Shown one piece after another: positions 46,510 through 58,206 of a DNA stretch of 64,000 nucleotides. The translations under genes and the position numbers were made by a program. The DNA comes from Gordius sp. MW1 (Eukaryota > Nematomorpha > Gordioida > Gordea > Gordiidae): contig OZ038526.1 in the NCBI GenBank assembly GCA_964036665.1, forward strand, positions 36,890,001 to 36,954,000, written 5' to 3'. The stretch's first letter is position 1. Each line of letters starts with the position of its first letter. The notes under the pieces are model-generated. The model saw only the letters and a program-made list of their open reading frames with translations. It was not told where the DNA came from and ran no database searches.

Positions 46510-47050
46510 TATTATTGAGGAATAGGTTTTCTTTCTTTCATTCTTATTTATCAACTTTCTAAATTAATTAAAATGACGAAAGGAACGCAAATTGAAAAAG
46601 CCAATAGTCATCCTTCCAAAACGTACAACTTTCAATTTAGAGTTTTTTCGATACTGTATAAATTTAAACAATTTGGTGTAGGCGACCCATAATTTGAATT
46701 ATGATTATAGACTCTATTCAAATCATGCGCATATGTATGGTATAAACAAGTTATTAAAAAAAAAAATCCAATCAGACCTTGGCCATTGGTCATTTTTTCT
46801 AATGGTTTGCAGACAGCCAAATAACTAGTCAGTTTTAATCTCACTTTGGCCAGTAGTCATTTTTTCCATTGGTCAGTAACCAGCAGACTGCCAAATACTG
46901 GCCAATAATTATAAGCTAGGTAAAAAATTTGATCTTAATCTCACTTTGGCCAGTGGTCATTTTTTTTTGGTCAGTAGCCAGCAAACGGTTAAATAGCCTA
47001 TATTTAAAATATAGAAAAAAAAATTTACTACACTTTGCTCAATGGTCATT
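46510..47050 (+). repeat. Dispersed repeat, extended form, left inverted copy
   Basis: AATAGGTTTTCTTTCTTTC, GACGAAAGGAACGCAAAT, CCTTCCAAAACGTACAACTT, TTTAAACAATTTGGTGTAGG and ATTCAAATCATGCGC, then ATCAGACCTTGGCCATTGG and three hairpin units. The same series occurs in reverse orientation at about 52985-52560. The RLE retrotransposon starts at the third hairpin. Confidence 0.75.
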
Positions 47051-47054
47051 TTTT

Positions 47055-49346
47055 TTTTTATAAAAAGTTTATTTGTTAAAAATCCGTTGACAGTAATATA
47101 ATATAAATACATAAAAGATAAAAGACAAAATGCGTCAAATAAAATAATACACTATTCTGATATATCATCATCAGGGGGATCTTCCAAAAGTGGCCAAGAA
47201 TCCGCGAACGATTTGAAATTGTACTTGGCTATAAGAATACCAAGTCTTTGTTTAAGTAAAAAGGATACCGAATGTTTAGACGGGGAAGAACGTCTTCCTA
47301 ACTCTTTAAAAAAAGCTAAGGCCTGTTTGCCAAAGGTGCCTGAACACGAAGCAACCAATGGAATAAAAATGTTTGAGGATAATTAGGCTTTGTATTTATT
47401 TGTTTTCCGCCCCTCTGCGACACCTAAAGAGTCATTGTTGTAGTTAGAGGGGGCAAATAGGTCTATATACATGTGATTTACGGTGAAGACCATTGCTCCA
47501 TGGGACTAAAGAAGATCCATCAGGACGCATCCGTCCCTCCAAGGAGGGGTCCGATGGCTCCAAGATGGATGGGATCTTTGCTCTCTTCAGAGCACTTTGA
47601 ATTAAGGCATTGGCCTTATTATGTCTAACATATTTGAATTTGTTTGCCAGGCAGTGTAAGGGATGCCTTGCTTGTTCGTCTACTAGTATGCTGCAATTTC
47701 GGCAAATAAATGGCTTCGAAAATTTAACCCCTAGCCTGAGAGCTATGGAGTACGAAAGTTCCGAGTCCTCCAGCATTATCCCCGTGAGACAGCTTGGGTA
47801 GACCTCTAGCCATTCGTGACCTGAGCCATCAAACAAAAACGACCTTAAATTACAACACTGACTTGCATCGCTACTTGAAATTAGATAATCAACGGAGCGC
47901 GACACAAGTCCGGCATCCTAATCTCTTTGTCGTGAGGTTTGTGGCAAAGGTGTTCCGGGATTGGTATTGTTTTCCCAAATAGCTAAAGCAATGGGTAAAA
48001 GCGGGTCTTCTTTAACCGATACAACTTAAAAATGGTATCTTGTACGGATTTGTAAGATGAAATAAACGAGATTAGAGATATTGCGGCAGGTGAGCGAATC
48101 CCTAAACCACCCGATTTGGTTGGTAGGGAAGCTTGTAACCAGCTATGAGTATTGAATTTTATATTTATAATAGATTGTAAAATAGATTTACTATTCTGTT
48201 AGAAGAGGTTTAAAATTCCCGAGTGTAAAAAAGCACTTGAAGAGCGAAAACAGGGCTGAATTTTTGAAATATTAAAATAGTTTTTCATTATGTAAAAAGC
48301 GTGGTGTAAAGGCAAACACTTTATGAGATCTAATTTTGAGTTTAAAATAGAGAGATTTTTCTCCAAATAGGTTGCGAGTCCAACTCTACCGCCTATAGGC
48401 GATCCAAGATGGTACATAGCGTCTTTCTCGATTGCTAAAAAAGGGGTAATATGGGGATATAATGAGTAGTAAGGGGGTTGAAAGATCTCACATTTGGTCT
48501 CGTTTAGTTTTAGTTTTAAAATTGGTTCGAAATCCTTTATAAGTTTGATGGCTTTAAAAACTTCGCGAGGATGACCACAAAGGGTGGCATCGTCCAAGTA
48601 CCAAATATTTAGTGTTAGGTCGCATTCGTGTGATATTTTTTCCACTTTGGATACCTGAGCAAAATAATGGCGGACCCAATGGGTAACCTTGTTGGATACC
48701 TTCAGATGAATTTATTTTAAAATCCCCAAATCTCAAAAAGGATGTTGAGCCATAACTTAATAAGATATAGTTACGGAATTCTGGAAAATTCTCGAGAAAT
48801 TTTCAATAAGGACATCTTTACGAATGCAATTAAAAGCGTTGGCAAAGTCTAGTTTGACCATATGATCCGATGGTATGGCTTCGAGGGCTAGCCTAACGGG
48901 ATGACTAGCAGCTTCGCAGCCTCCCTTTTTCCAAAACCTAATTGATGTGGACTTAGGTTGGTGGAAAGGTGCGGTTTGATTTTATTACATATTATTTTAG
49001 AAATAATTCTCCTAAATACTCCCCCAATAGCGATAGGTTTTAGGGAATTGTCTGGCTTCTTAATAGCTATTAATTTGGCGCCAAACAAAATAGGTATTAT
49101 TTCATGAGGTACGTTCCCATTGACAATGAGGTTGCGTAAAGATGTTATGGCCTTTAGGAGGCATTTTGAGTTTAGGTTATTAATTTTGAGTAACTCTTGG
49201 AGATATAGAGGGCGGATTCCGTCTAGGCCGGCTGCAGAATTTAGGGGAAATTAGTTAATGGCTTCAGCGACCTCGGCGGAATCTAAGGATATGTTGGATT
49301 TAGAGTAGGGATATTTATCTAAGGATGACGAAGGAGGATGCTTTAG
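47055..49346 (-). mobile_element. RLE-type non-LTR retrotransposon, copy 2, 5'-truncated
   Basis: The 3' end (left) abuts CAATGGTCATTTTTTT and the 5' end (right) abuts TTGGTCAGTAGCCAGG. Together these are the two halves of one hairpin of the dispersed repeat, so the element sits in the loop. The 5' end begins within the RT N-terminal region (SAAGLDGIRPLYLQELL). Confidence 0.75.
47152..49330 (-). pseudogene. Reverse transcriptase-endonuclease of RLE copy 2, broken
   Basis: RT fingers near 49240-48888 (FGAKLIAIKKPDNSLKPIAIG, LSPHQLGFGKRE), then GIQQGYPLGPPLFCSG (motif B), IWYLDDATLCG (motif C) in 48645-48199, and a thumb region. In 47905-47444 there is a zinc-knuckle-like CRNC plus HPLHC (C-x2-C-x9-H-x3-C), HNKANALIQSALKRAK, EPSDPSLEGRMRPDG and PWSNG. 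The WDFTC part is frameshifted. In 47358-47152 it reads LVASCSGTFGKQALAFFKEL to a stop. The knuckle immediately before a PD-x-D domain is the layout of RLE elements such as R2 (family knowledge). Multiple frameshifts are present. Confidence 0.75.
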
Positions 49347-50230
49347 TTGGTCAGTAGCCAGGACACGGTCAAAAAGGATATAAATACGTAAGAGACGAAA
49401 AAAACGAAAAAAAATTTCGATTTATACTTTGGCCAATGGTCTTTTTTTCATTGGTCAGTAGCCAGGACACAGTCAAAAGGTCATATTACCAATGGTATTA
49501 ACAAGAACAATGTATTTAAAAAAATTAAAAAAAATTTGCCCTCTCCGGGATTCGAACCAGCAATTAAGAATTTGCTCTGGCCGGGATTCGAACCCACATC
49601 AATAGAGGCATAGGCTTTTGTAGGAGGGGGGGGGGCACAGGGACCCATATCAGTAGAGGCATACCTTCTACGGGGGGCATAGGGTAATTATCAATGTTAA
49701 CTTAATATACTAATTCAAAAACGAAAAAAAAAATTCGAATCACAATTTGGCCAATGTTTTTTCATTGGTCAGTACCAGTAGCCAGGACACGGTCAAAAAG
49801 TCATATTATCAATGGTATTAGCAAGAACAATATATTAATTTAATTAAAAAAATTTTTTTGTCCTCTCCGGGTATCGAACCAGCAATTAAGAATTTGCCCT
49901 CGCAGGGATTCGAACCCACATCAGTAGAGGCATAGGCTATTGTAGGGAGCGGGCACAGGAACCTATATCAGTAGAGGCATAGGCCCTTCTAGGGGAGGTC
50001 ATAGGGTTTATCAATGTTATCCTAATACACCAATTCAACGAAAAAAAAATTCAAATCACAATTTGGCCAATGGTCATTTTTTCATTGGTGAGTAGCCAGG
50101 ACACGGTCAAAAAGTCATATTATCAATGTTATTAACAAGAACAATATATTATTTTAATTAAAAAAAAATTTGCCCTCTCCGGGTATCGAACCAGCAATCT
50201 AGAACGTTGGACGGAAGGACAACGGAGGAA
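49347..50230. repeat. Dispersed tRNA-related repeat, three successive units
   Basis: Three rounds of hairpin, CAGTAGCCAGGACACGGTCAAAAAG, AATATATTA, a tRNA-like CTCTCCGGGATTCGAACC box and CAGTAGAGGCATAGGC with G runs, at about 49430, 49740 and 50060. It ends in a GGACGGACGGAGGACAAC microsatellite and AGCGAGCCCAT at 50.21-50.26 kb. Confidence 0.75.
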
Positions 50231-50894
50231 CGGACGGACGGAGGACAACAAAAAGCGAGCCCATATCAAATTAATTAAGATAATATATTATTTTTATATG
50301 CTCAACACACACAAGAAAAAAATTATTTTTTTGTCAATGGGGGAAACCCCCCCCCTTCCCTTCCCTACGCTACTGTTTATCAGAAATTTAAATAAGACTT
50401 TACATTTTAAATACCTAGGCTGCAAAATTGGTCTATTTCGACAAAATTAATAGAATTTTAGTGAAAAAGCATATTTTAAACCAGCTTAATTTTTTTGCTT
50501 AAAGAAAGTCCTACAATAACTTGACAGCTTAAAATGATAAGGCAAAGTCTTATTGAGCACTCAACTTTAGGTCTATTAATAATATATACAGCTTAATCAT
50601 ATTTATTCAAATCCTCAAAACTTTCTGCCTTTGTTGATGTTTGCGGGAATAGTATATAAATAATTGATAAAATTTTAACCATGACTAAAAACCAACAGCG
50701 TTTTTAATTAAGAATAGACCCCTTCTAGGACAGAGTTTTATGAAGTCCGTAATTTAATAAAGTAGAGAATGTGAAATTAAGCTCTATTTTTACCATCCAC
50801 CGAGTAGCGTCTATCTTAACACCCCGTTGGTCTGCTTTACCTCCAAGCCATTTAAAAACTAATGACAATTTAGGGGTTGTTTTAATATAAATAT

Positions 50895-51045
50895 CATGGG
50901 CGTAGCCAGCATTGGAATTAGAAGGGGGCAACAATGATTTAAAGGGGGGGGGCGGGGCAAAATGAACATTTTTTGAAATTTTTGCCATAATTTGAATAAA
51001 TTTTAACATTTTTTGGATTCCCCCCCCCCCTTGGCTACGCCCATG
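50895..51045. mobile_element. CATGGGCGTA-type MITE
   Basis: CATGGGCGTAGCCAGC at the left and TTGGCTACGCCCATG at the right, with opposed G and C runs inside. 151 bp; the flanking duplication is unclear. Confidence 0.6.
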
Positions 51046-51959
51046 AATACATTTATAACCATTATATTATATAGATATATTGATGCAGCATTTTATAAAC
51101 AAAGTTTAAAATTAATATTGGGGAAAAATTTTTGAAAAGTTTTGAAAATAAATAACTGACTATTTATCTGAGCCACCTTTTTTACACCTTACCAAGGATG
51201 TGTTAAATAACTTAAAATGCGAGTAAAGAATACGTTTGTCATAGATTTTCTGCTGTAAAATCTATATTAAAGATATTCCATTTGAATTGAATTTTTTAAG
51301 TAGTTGAAACGATTTTTGCCTATTTCATAATGATTCATTATTGTCAAGTCCGACTTGGCACAGTGTTTATTAATTTATTTAGGGCCAAAATTTCTACATA
51401 CTCTGCTCTTAGAATACGAGACCATCTTCTGCTGGTCAAAACTCTATATAGTATCGCTTAGATATCCAACTATGCAAAGTCTGTCACAGTGGCAAGTTGA
51501 ATTTGCACCTGTGGGGAGGGGTAATTGCGATTTGGAAAAACCATAGCCATTCGTCATACTAAATAATCAACTATTCCTTCGTGTAATTACATTTTCTAAA
51601 TTCATTTGAACTCCTGCCATTATTCCATATCAATATTATATTCCCAAATTTTAGTTCTTCCCTTTTTCATTTACTTTCGACTGACACATGACCATACGGA
51701 ATTAGAGGCCTGCAACGGGTTATAAATATATATACCCTGGACAGGGTCCGGGCCCATCAAAATAATAGATCTTGCTGGTTTTTATAAAGTCCGAGCTCGG
51801 GGCCGTATAGAAAAACTTTTATTTAGCCTACTCTAGAATTTATAGATTTCCAAAGTGTATGTTTGGAGTGAACCACGTCCAAATATAGTCTCTAATTAAC
51901 ACGTATCAATTTGAAATGCGCGTTAAGATATTGTTGAATGAATGTGTAATGTGAAGTGT
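51046..51959. other. Gene-less interval
   Basis: No snRNA or tRNA could be folded by eye. A segment around 51711-51820 (GCCTGCAACGGG to AGTCCGAGCTCGGGGCC) resembles decayed ends of the CGGGT-iteron hAT-like family. Confidence 0.35.
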
Positions 51960-52985
51960 ATAATATTAATTGCTATGCAATTTATGGGCTCGCTTTTCGT
52001 TGTCCGTCCGTCCGTTGTCCGCAACATGTAACTTAATTGCTGGTTCGAATTCCGGAGAGGGAATTTTTTTTATTTTTATTTTAAATTAATATATTGTTTT
52101 TGTTAATACCATTGATAATTTGATTTTTTGGCCGTCCGCTGGCTACTGACCAATGAAAAAAATGACCATTGGCCAAAGTGTGAATCGAAATTTTATTTTT
52201 GTTTTTTGAATTGCTATATTAGGTTAACATTGATAATTACCCTATGCCTCCCCTACAAGGGCCTATGCTTCTACTGATATCAGTTCCTGTGCCCCCCCCC
52301 TACATAGGCCTATGACTCTACTGATGTGGGTTCGAATCCCGGAGAGGGCAAATTTTTTTTTAATTAATATATTTTTCTTGTTAATACCATTGATAATATG
52401 ACTTTTTGGCCGTCCGCTGGCTACTGACCAATGAAAAAAATGCGCATTGGCCAAATTGTGAATTGAAATTTTTTTTTGTTTTTTTTGGTCTCTTATGTAT
52501 TTATATCTTTTTTGACCGTCCCCTGGCTACTGACCAATGGACAAAATGACCACTGGCCAAAGTGAGATTAAAATCGATTTTTTTTTCTAGATTTTAATAA
52601 TAATAGGCTAGTTATTTGGCTGTCTGCTGACCAATGGAAAAAATGACCAATGGCCAAGGTCTGATTGGAAATTTTTTTCGTTTTTTAATATCTTGTTTAT
52701 ACTATACATAAGCGCATGATTTGAATAGAGTCTATAGTTATATTTTAAATTATGGGTCGCTTACACCAAATTGTTTAAACTTATACAGTATCAAAAACTC
52801 TAAATTGAAAGTTGTACGTTTTGGAAGGATAACTATTGGCTTTTTCAAGGTCATACCCTATATTTGCGTTCCTTTCGTCATTTTGATCAATTTAGAAGTT
52901 GATAAATAAGAATGAATGAAAGAAAACCTATTTCTCAATAAATAGAGTATTAAAAAATGTTTTATAGCAGGTTTTACAAAAATTA
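51960..52985 (-). repeat. Dispersed tRNA-related repeat, minus orientation, with extended end
   Basis: In minus orientation relative to the copies at 1.6, 49.4 and 55 kb: TTGTCCGTCCGTCCGTTGTCC, GCTGGTTCGAATTCCGGAG, GGCCGTCCGCTGGCTACTGA, hairpins at 52145, 52430, 52540 and 52640, a second tRNA-like box at 52325, then the extended segment ending in AATAGAGTATT. The 65-codon frame with VVRFGRITIGFF is part of the repeat. Confidence 0.75.
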
Positions 52986-53113
52986 ATTAAATAAACATTG
53001 AATTAGAAATTAATATAAAACATCATAGAAACACATCTTTGTTTGTAGTTAATAATACACAAAAAAAACCTATATGATTTTGTGGGCTCAGCTGGCCTTA
53101 CTTATATCTATGC

Positions 53114-54424
53114 CATAGACTAAATAGACTGCTCATTCGCTTTAAAAAAGTGATGCCAATTTTGACCGCCATTTCTAAGTACTACAACGAGAGAGTCTAT
53201 TCTAACGTTATAATGGGATTCTATATATACTCTCTATTTTTACCCTCTTTCTCACCCGGGGAGGAGGGGGGGGGTGTTTTGCCCCCCCCCCTAATTTTTT
53301 ACCCTATTTCTGATGCGGGGGAGAGGGGGGGCAGGGGGGTGTTTTGCCCCCCCCCCTAATTTTTTACCCTCTTTCTGATGCGGGGGAGAGGGGGGGCAGG
53401 GGGGTGTTTTGCCCCCCCCCCCTAATTTTTTACCCTCTTTTTGATGCGGGGGAGAGGGGGGGCAGGGGGTGTTTTGCCCCCCCCCCCTTATTTTTTACCC
53501 TCTTTCTCACCCAGGGGGGAATGGGAGGTGTTTTGCCCCCCCCCTAATTTTTTACCTTCTTTCTGATGCGGGGGAGAGGGGGGGCAGGGGAGTGTTTTGC
53601 CTCCCCCCCCCCATTATTTTTTACCCTCTTTCTCACCCGGGGAGGGGGGGGGGGAGGGGTGTTTTGCCCCCCCCTCTAATTTTTTACCCTCTTTCTGATG
53701 CGGGAGGAGGGGGGATTCGCTCCTCTTCTTATTTTTTACCCTCTTTGTCACCGGGGGGGGGGCCGGAAAGCCCTTTTTAACCCTTTCAAAATATTTTTGT
53801 GAATTTTCGCGGTCACCGTGGTGACAAATGTCATAATCAACATTTTCTATTGAAATTTATATTTTTTTTGAAAATTGACTATCACCCCCCCTCTCCCCGG
53901 CATCAGAAATAGGGTAAAAAATTAAGGGGGGGGGGGCAAAACACCCCCCTGCGCTCCCCCCCCCCCCCCCCCCTCTTCCCCGTATCAGAAAGAGGGTAAA
54001 AAAATGGGGGAGGGGGGGGGGGAAAAACACCCCCCCCCCCTCCTGAGTGAGAAATAGGGTAAAAAATTAGGGGGAGGGGGGCAAAACACCCCCCTGCCCC
54101 CACCCCTTTCTGCCCCCCCTCTCCCCCGCATCAGAAAGAGGGTAAAAAATTAGGGGGGCAAAACACCCCCCCCCCTCCCTGGGTGAGAAAGAGGGTAAAA
54201 ATAATGGGGGGGGGGGCAAAACACCCCCCTGCCCCCCCCCTCCCCCGCATCAGAAAGTGGGTAAAAAATTAGGGGGGGGGGCAAAACACCCCCCTTCCCT
54301 CCCCGGGTGAGACAGAGGGTAAAAAAATAGACTCTCTCGTTGTAGTACTTACAAATGGCGGTCAAAATTGGCATCACTTTTTCGGTACGTGTGTACGTAT
54401 AATGAGCAGTCTATTTAGTCTATG
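53114..54424. mobile_element. Palindromic element with C/G-tract minisatellite arms
   Basis: CATAGACTAAATAGACTGCT begins the left arm and its complement ends the right arm, flanked by an exact 8-bp duplication ATCTATGC (53106-53113, 54425-54432). Each arm then has GTGATGCCAATTTTGACCGC and TACTACAACGAGAGAGTCTA, followed by tandem units of about 65 bp. Each unit has a CCCTCTTTCTGATGCGG or CTCACCCGGG variant, a G tract, GTTTTGCCCCCC and TAATTTTTTAC: about eight on the left, about seven inverted on the right. The central spacer (about 53770-53880) contains CGCGGTCACCGTGGTGAC. No transposase; 8-bp duplications fit hAT or P-type elements. Confidence 0.85.
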
Positions 54425-54539
54425 ATCTATGCACAGCCCGAGACCGCAAGGTTATATTACGGCCCGTCCCCGCCACGTTGTTTCCTTTAAAGTAAATGCG
54501 GGTATTTGGTCGTGCAGGTCTATAAGCGAAATTACTATT

Positions 54540-54690
54540 AATAAAATACATAGGCGTCGCCAGGATTGCCTGATGGGGGGGGTTCAAAAAGATGAATAAT
54601 CCTATTAAACAAAAAAATTTTAAGCTTATATATAGTAGTGGCGGAGGCAGGATCATCTAAGTAAGGGGGGGGGGGGGGGTCAGGGTAATT
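54540..54690. repeat. G-run fragments
   Basis: ATAGGCGTCGCCAGG with G runs, then GGCGGAGGCAGGATCATC with a long G run, resembling decayed ends of the CATGGGCGTA-type elements. Boundaries could not be set. Confidence 0.3.
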
Positions 54691-54904
54691 TTTGTGTCAA
54701 AGATTTTCGAGTAAACAAATATAGGCAAGGGTTAGGGTTAGATTTAGTGTTTGCATCTAGTTGCGTATTACATTAGTTTTTACGGCCTTTAGTGATTATG
54801 GGTCTAACAAACATTATATTATAAAACATCACAATGTTAAGAATTTGCAGAATTGTTGGGAAAAATTTTTGTTGAATTTGAACAATTTTTAATTAAAAAA
54901 ATCA

Positions 54905-55975
54905 AAAATTTGGCGAATGGTCATTTTTTCTCCATTGGTCAGTACCAACAGATACTCTATAAGTCAATGATAGCCAAAAAAACGGGAAAAAAAATTTAAT
55001 GCTCACTTTGGCCAATGGTCATTTTTTTTCAGCGGTCAGCAGCCAGCACACGGTAAAAATGGATATAAATTCATAAGAGTAAAAAAAACGAAAAAAAAAT
55101 TTTCGAATCACATTTTGGCCAATGGTCATTTTATTCCATTGGTCAGCAGCCAGGACACGGTAAAAGTGGATATAAATTCATAATAGTCAAAAAAAACGAA
55201 AAAAAAATTTCGAATCACATTTTGGCCAATGGTCATTTTATTCCATTGGTCAGCAGCCAGTGGACGGCCAAAAAGTCATAATAGCAATGGTAGGAACAGG
55301 AAGAATCATAAAAGTCAAAAAAACGAAAAAATAAACTCGGATTCACATTTTGGCCAATGGTCATTTTTTTCATTGGTCAGCAGCCAGCGGACGGCCAAAA
55401 AGTCTTATTATCAATGATAGTAACAAGAACAATCGTAAAAGTCAAAACTAAAACGAAAAAAAAACTTGGAATCACATTTTGGCCAATGGTCATTTTTTCC
55501 ATCGGTCAGCAGCCAGCGGACGGCCAAAAAGTCATAATAGCAATGGTAGTAACAGGAAAAATCATAATAGTCAAAAAAAAACGAAAAAATAAACTTGGAT
55601 TCACATTTTGGCCAATGATCATTTTTTCATTGGTCAGCAGCCAGCAGACGGCCAAAAAGTCATAATAGCAATGGTAGTAACAGGAACAATCATAATAGTC
55701 AAAAAAAAACGAAAAAATAAACTTGGTTGCACATTTTGGCCAATGGTCATTTTTTCTTTGGTCAGCAGCCAGTGGACGGCCGAAAAGTCGTATTAGCAAT
55801 GGTAATAACAGGAACAATCATAATAGTCAAAAAAAAACAAAAAATAAACTTGGATTCACATTTTGGCCAATGGTCATTTTTTTCATTGGTTAGCAGCCAG
55901 CAGACGGCCAAAAAGTCTTATTATCAATGGTAGTAACAAGAACAATCATAAGAGTCGAAAAAAAACTCCTAGATT
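54905..55975 (+). repeat. Local tandem array of the hairpin repeat, 104- and 128-bp units
   Basis: Nine head-to-tail units, each starting at TTTTGGCCAATGGTCATT and running through CAGCAGCCAG. The first three to four are about 104 bp apart (starts near 54911, 55011, 55116, 55222); the rest are about 128 bp apart (near 55351, 55480, 55610, 55738, 55865). The long class adds CGGACGGCCAAAAAGTC and a TAGTAACAGGAACAATCATAA segment. Short frames such as FIGQQPADGQKV recur with the unit and are not genes. Confidence 0.85.
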
Positions 55976-56335
55976 CTAACCCAAACCCTTGTAGTGGAGG
56001 GCATAGGGTAATTATAGCAATATCAATGTTACCCAATTCAAAAACGAATAGATATACTTATGCATTAATTTAACGTAGCAATTAAAACCCGACCCCGCCC
56101 GAAAGCGAGGGAGAGATGAGGGGTGGGGCACCTCTTAATTTAAAAAATAACACAGCGAGGGAGATAGAGATGAGGGGTGGGGCACCTCTTTCTCATGCAT
56201 TAATTTAAAAAATCGATAACCTAATATACGCAATGCAAATAGATAGGGACGGACGGACAATGGACGGACGAACGGACGGACGGACAACCAAAAAACGAGC
56301 CCATGAATTGCATAGCAATTAAAACTATTTAAAAT
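55976..56335. repeat. Tail of the dispersed repeat with GGAC microsatellite
   Basis: GGAGGGCATAGGGTAATTAT, a 60-bp partial duplication around AGCGAGGGAGATAGAGATGA (56107-56190), then GGACGGACGGACAATGGACG-type microsatellite and AACGAGCCCATGAATTGC, the terminal motif of the family. Confidence 0.65.
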
Positions 56336-56501
56336 TATATAAATTCAATATCTAATATGAATTTTTGGTGAAAAATGAATTAAAAAATTTTCAGAAACGC
56401 AAATTGCAACTCCTTCCAATTCTGTTTGCGCTAATTAGGCCCATTGTTGAACTAAACACTTGCATGGGCCTTTTAGGCTTAATTTTCCCTCTTCTTCTTT
56501 A

Positions 56502-58206
56502 TCAGTTATTGGGTCCCAGATTTGTGGGGTTTGTTTTGATAAGCTTCTTCCATCTTGACCGGGTGAGTGCCATGTCTTGACTAATCTCTTTAGTTTTCAT
56601 AACTTTATCGACTTGCCCTTTCCACGTGACACGGGGTCGTCCTCTTCCTCTCTTCCCCGGTACCTCCATGTCCAGTACTTTTCGAATTACGTCATCCGTG
56701 TCCCTTCTTAGTATATGCCCATACCATCTTAGCCGATTTTCGTTAATCATGTCCGCCATAGGTTGAATACCCATTTTTGTCATGAGAAAGTCATTCGTCA
56801 TATGGTCGAGCTTAGTATACCCCCAAGCTCCACCGTATCATTCTCATCTCTGTGGCTTGTAATAGCTTGCCTTCCGTGGTGCTTAGTGCCCATGTTTCAC
56901 TTCCATATAGTAACACCGGTCTTACGATGGATTTGTAAGCTTTGCTCTTCAACCATATTGGCATTTTCTTGTCGCACATTACACCGGATATACTTCGCCA
57001 TTTAAGCCATCCTTTTTGGATCCGGGCATTGACTTCTGTTGTGCAACCTCCCTCTTGATGTAGCATCGAGCCGAGGTATGTAAACCTGTCTACTTTGGGG
57101 TACTTTAGATGGTCATCCAGCGATGGGGTGCTTGTACCGTTCATTTCCATGTATACCGTTTTTCGATCGTTGACCTTTAAACCATATCCAGCTAAGCGCT
57201 TCGACCACTTTTCGGCTTCTTCGAATACTTTGTCCCTTGTTTCCTCGCATAGTACTATATCATCGGCATATAGCATACACCATGGCGATGGCTTTTGAAT
57301 GTCCCTCGTTATCGTGTCTATAATTATATTAAATAAAAAGGGACTTAAAGCAGATCCTTGATGTAATCCAATTTTAACCCGAAAAGATTTAGAGTCTCCA
57401 ACTGTCGTCCTAACGCAAGAGTTTGAGGCTTCATAAATATTTTTCATAAGCCGTATATATGCGTCAGGAATATTTTGTTTTCTCAGGCACCACCATATTA
57501 AATCGCGGGGGACCGTGTCATAAGCTTTCTCCAAGTCGATAAAGACCATATGTAGGTCTTTCCTCTTTTCACCATACTTATTCATTATTTGTCTTAGTGC
57601 GAAGATTGGGTCGATTGTGGATTTGCCGGCCACAAATCCGAATTGATTCGCCGATATTTCCATTTCGTTTTTCAGCCTTGTTACTAAGATCCTTTCCATA
57701 AGCTTCAAGGAGTGGCTGGCAAGTTAGCTTGATACCCCTGTAATTGCCACAGTCTTGAGGATCTCCTTTGCCTTTAAATAAGGGTATAATCGTGCTTGCT
57801 CTCCATTGATTGGGAATTCGCTCTTCTACCAATATCTTGTTAAGGAGGTTCGTCATGGTGGTGACTCCTTCTTCACGACATCCGAGCAATGCTTCTATAG
57901 GGATTCCATCTGGGCCATTTGCTTTTCCTTTTTGTATCTTGTTCATTTGTGTCCTAACTTCATCCTCCTGAAAGAGTTCGACCATACTTATATTCGGCTC
58001 AATTTTGGGAAGGGAATCTTTGTCATTTGTAATATTTATAAGTTTCTTACAATATCCTTTCCATCTTTCCATCACTTCTTTTGGCTTGAATAAGGTTTGA
58101 CCCTTCTCGTTTTTGACTATTTTAAGAACTCCGACATCGCGACTTTTCTTCTCCCTTTCTTGGCCAATTTGTACATAAGCCTATCGCCCCCTTTATGATC
58201 CAGTTT
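56502..58206 (-). pseudogene. RTE reverse transcriptase, copy A with 3' end
   Basis: Connector and RT: KGKANGPDGIPIEALLGC, FKGKGDPQDCGNYRGIKLTC, then a 4-bp duplication near 57712 (GGCTGGCAAG against GGCAAG in copy B) that shifts the frame. It continues with AGKSTIDPIFALRQ, DLEKAYDTVPRDLIWW (motif A), HQGSALSPFLFNIIID (motif B), MLYADDIVLCEE (motif C intact), TYLGSMLHQEGGC and VLLYGSETWALS. A second frame change near 56822 precedes LMTKMGIQ and the C-terminal YGHILRRD and VPGKRGRGRPR segments. Confidence 0.88.

Noticed and set aside
49540-49600. tRNA genes at the GGATTCGAACCC boxes (also at 1810, 6140, 7790, 49570, 49900, 50170, 52060 and 52330)
   Set aside because: Only the T-arm/B-box side is tRNA-like; no anticodon arm, D arm or acceptor pairing could be found, and the box always occurs inside the dispersed repeat.
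51355-51546. 63-codon frame and possible snRNA near 51.4-51.6 kb
   Set aside because: No Sm site, U-rich loop or recognisable snRNA core could be matched; the frame has no motif support.
53150-53780. Overlapping frames of 65-105 codons across the C/G-tract array
   Set aside because: They are translations of the minisatellite unit and repeat with it; no ordinary codon use.
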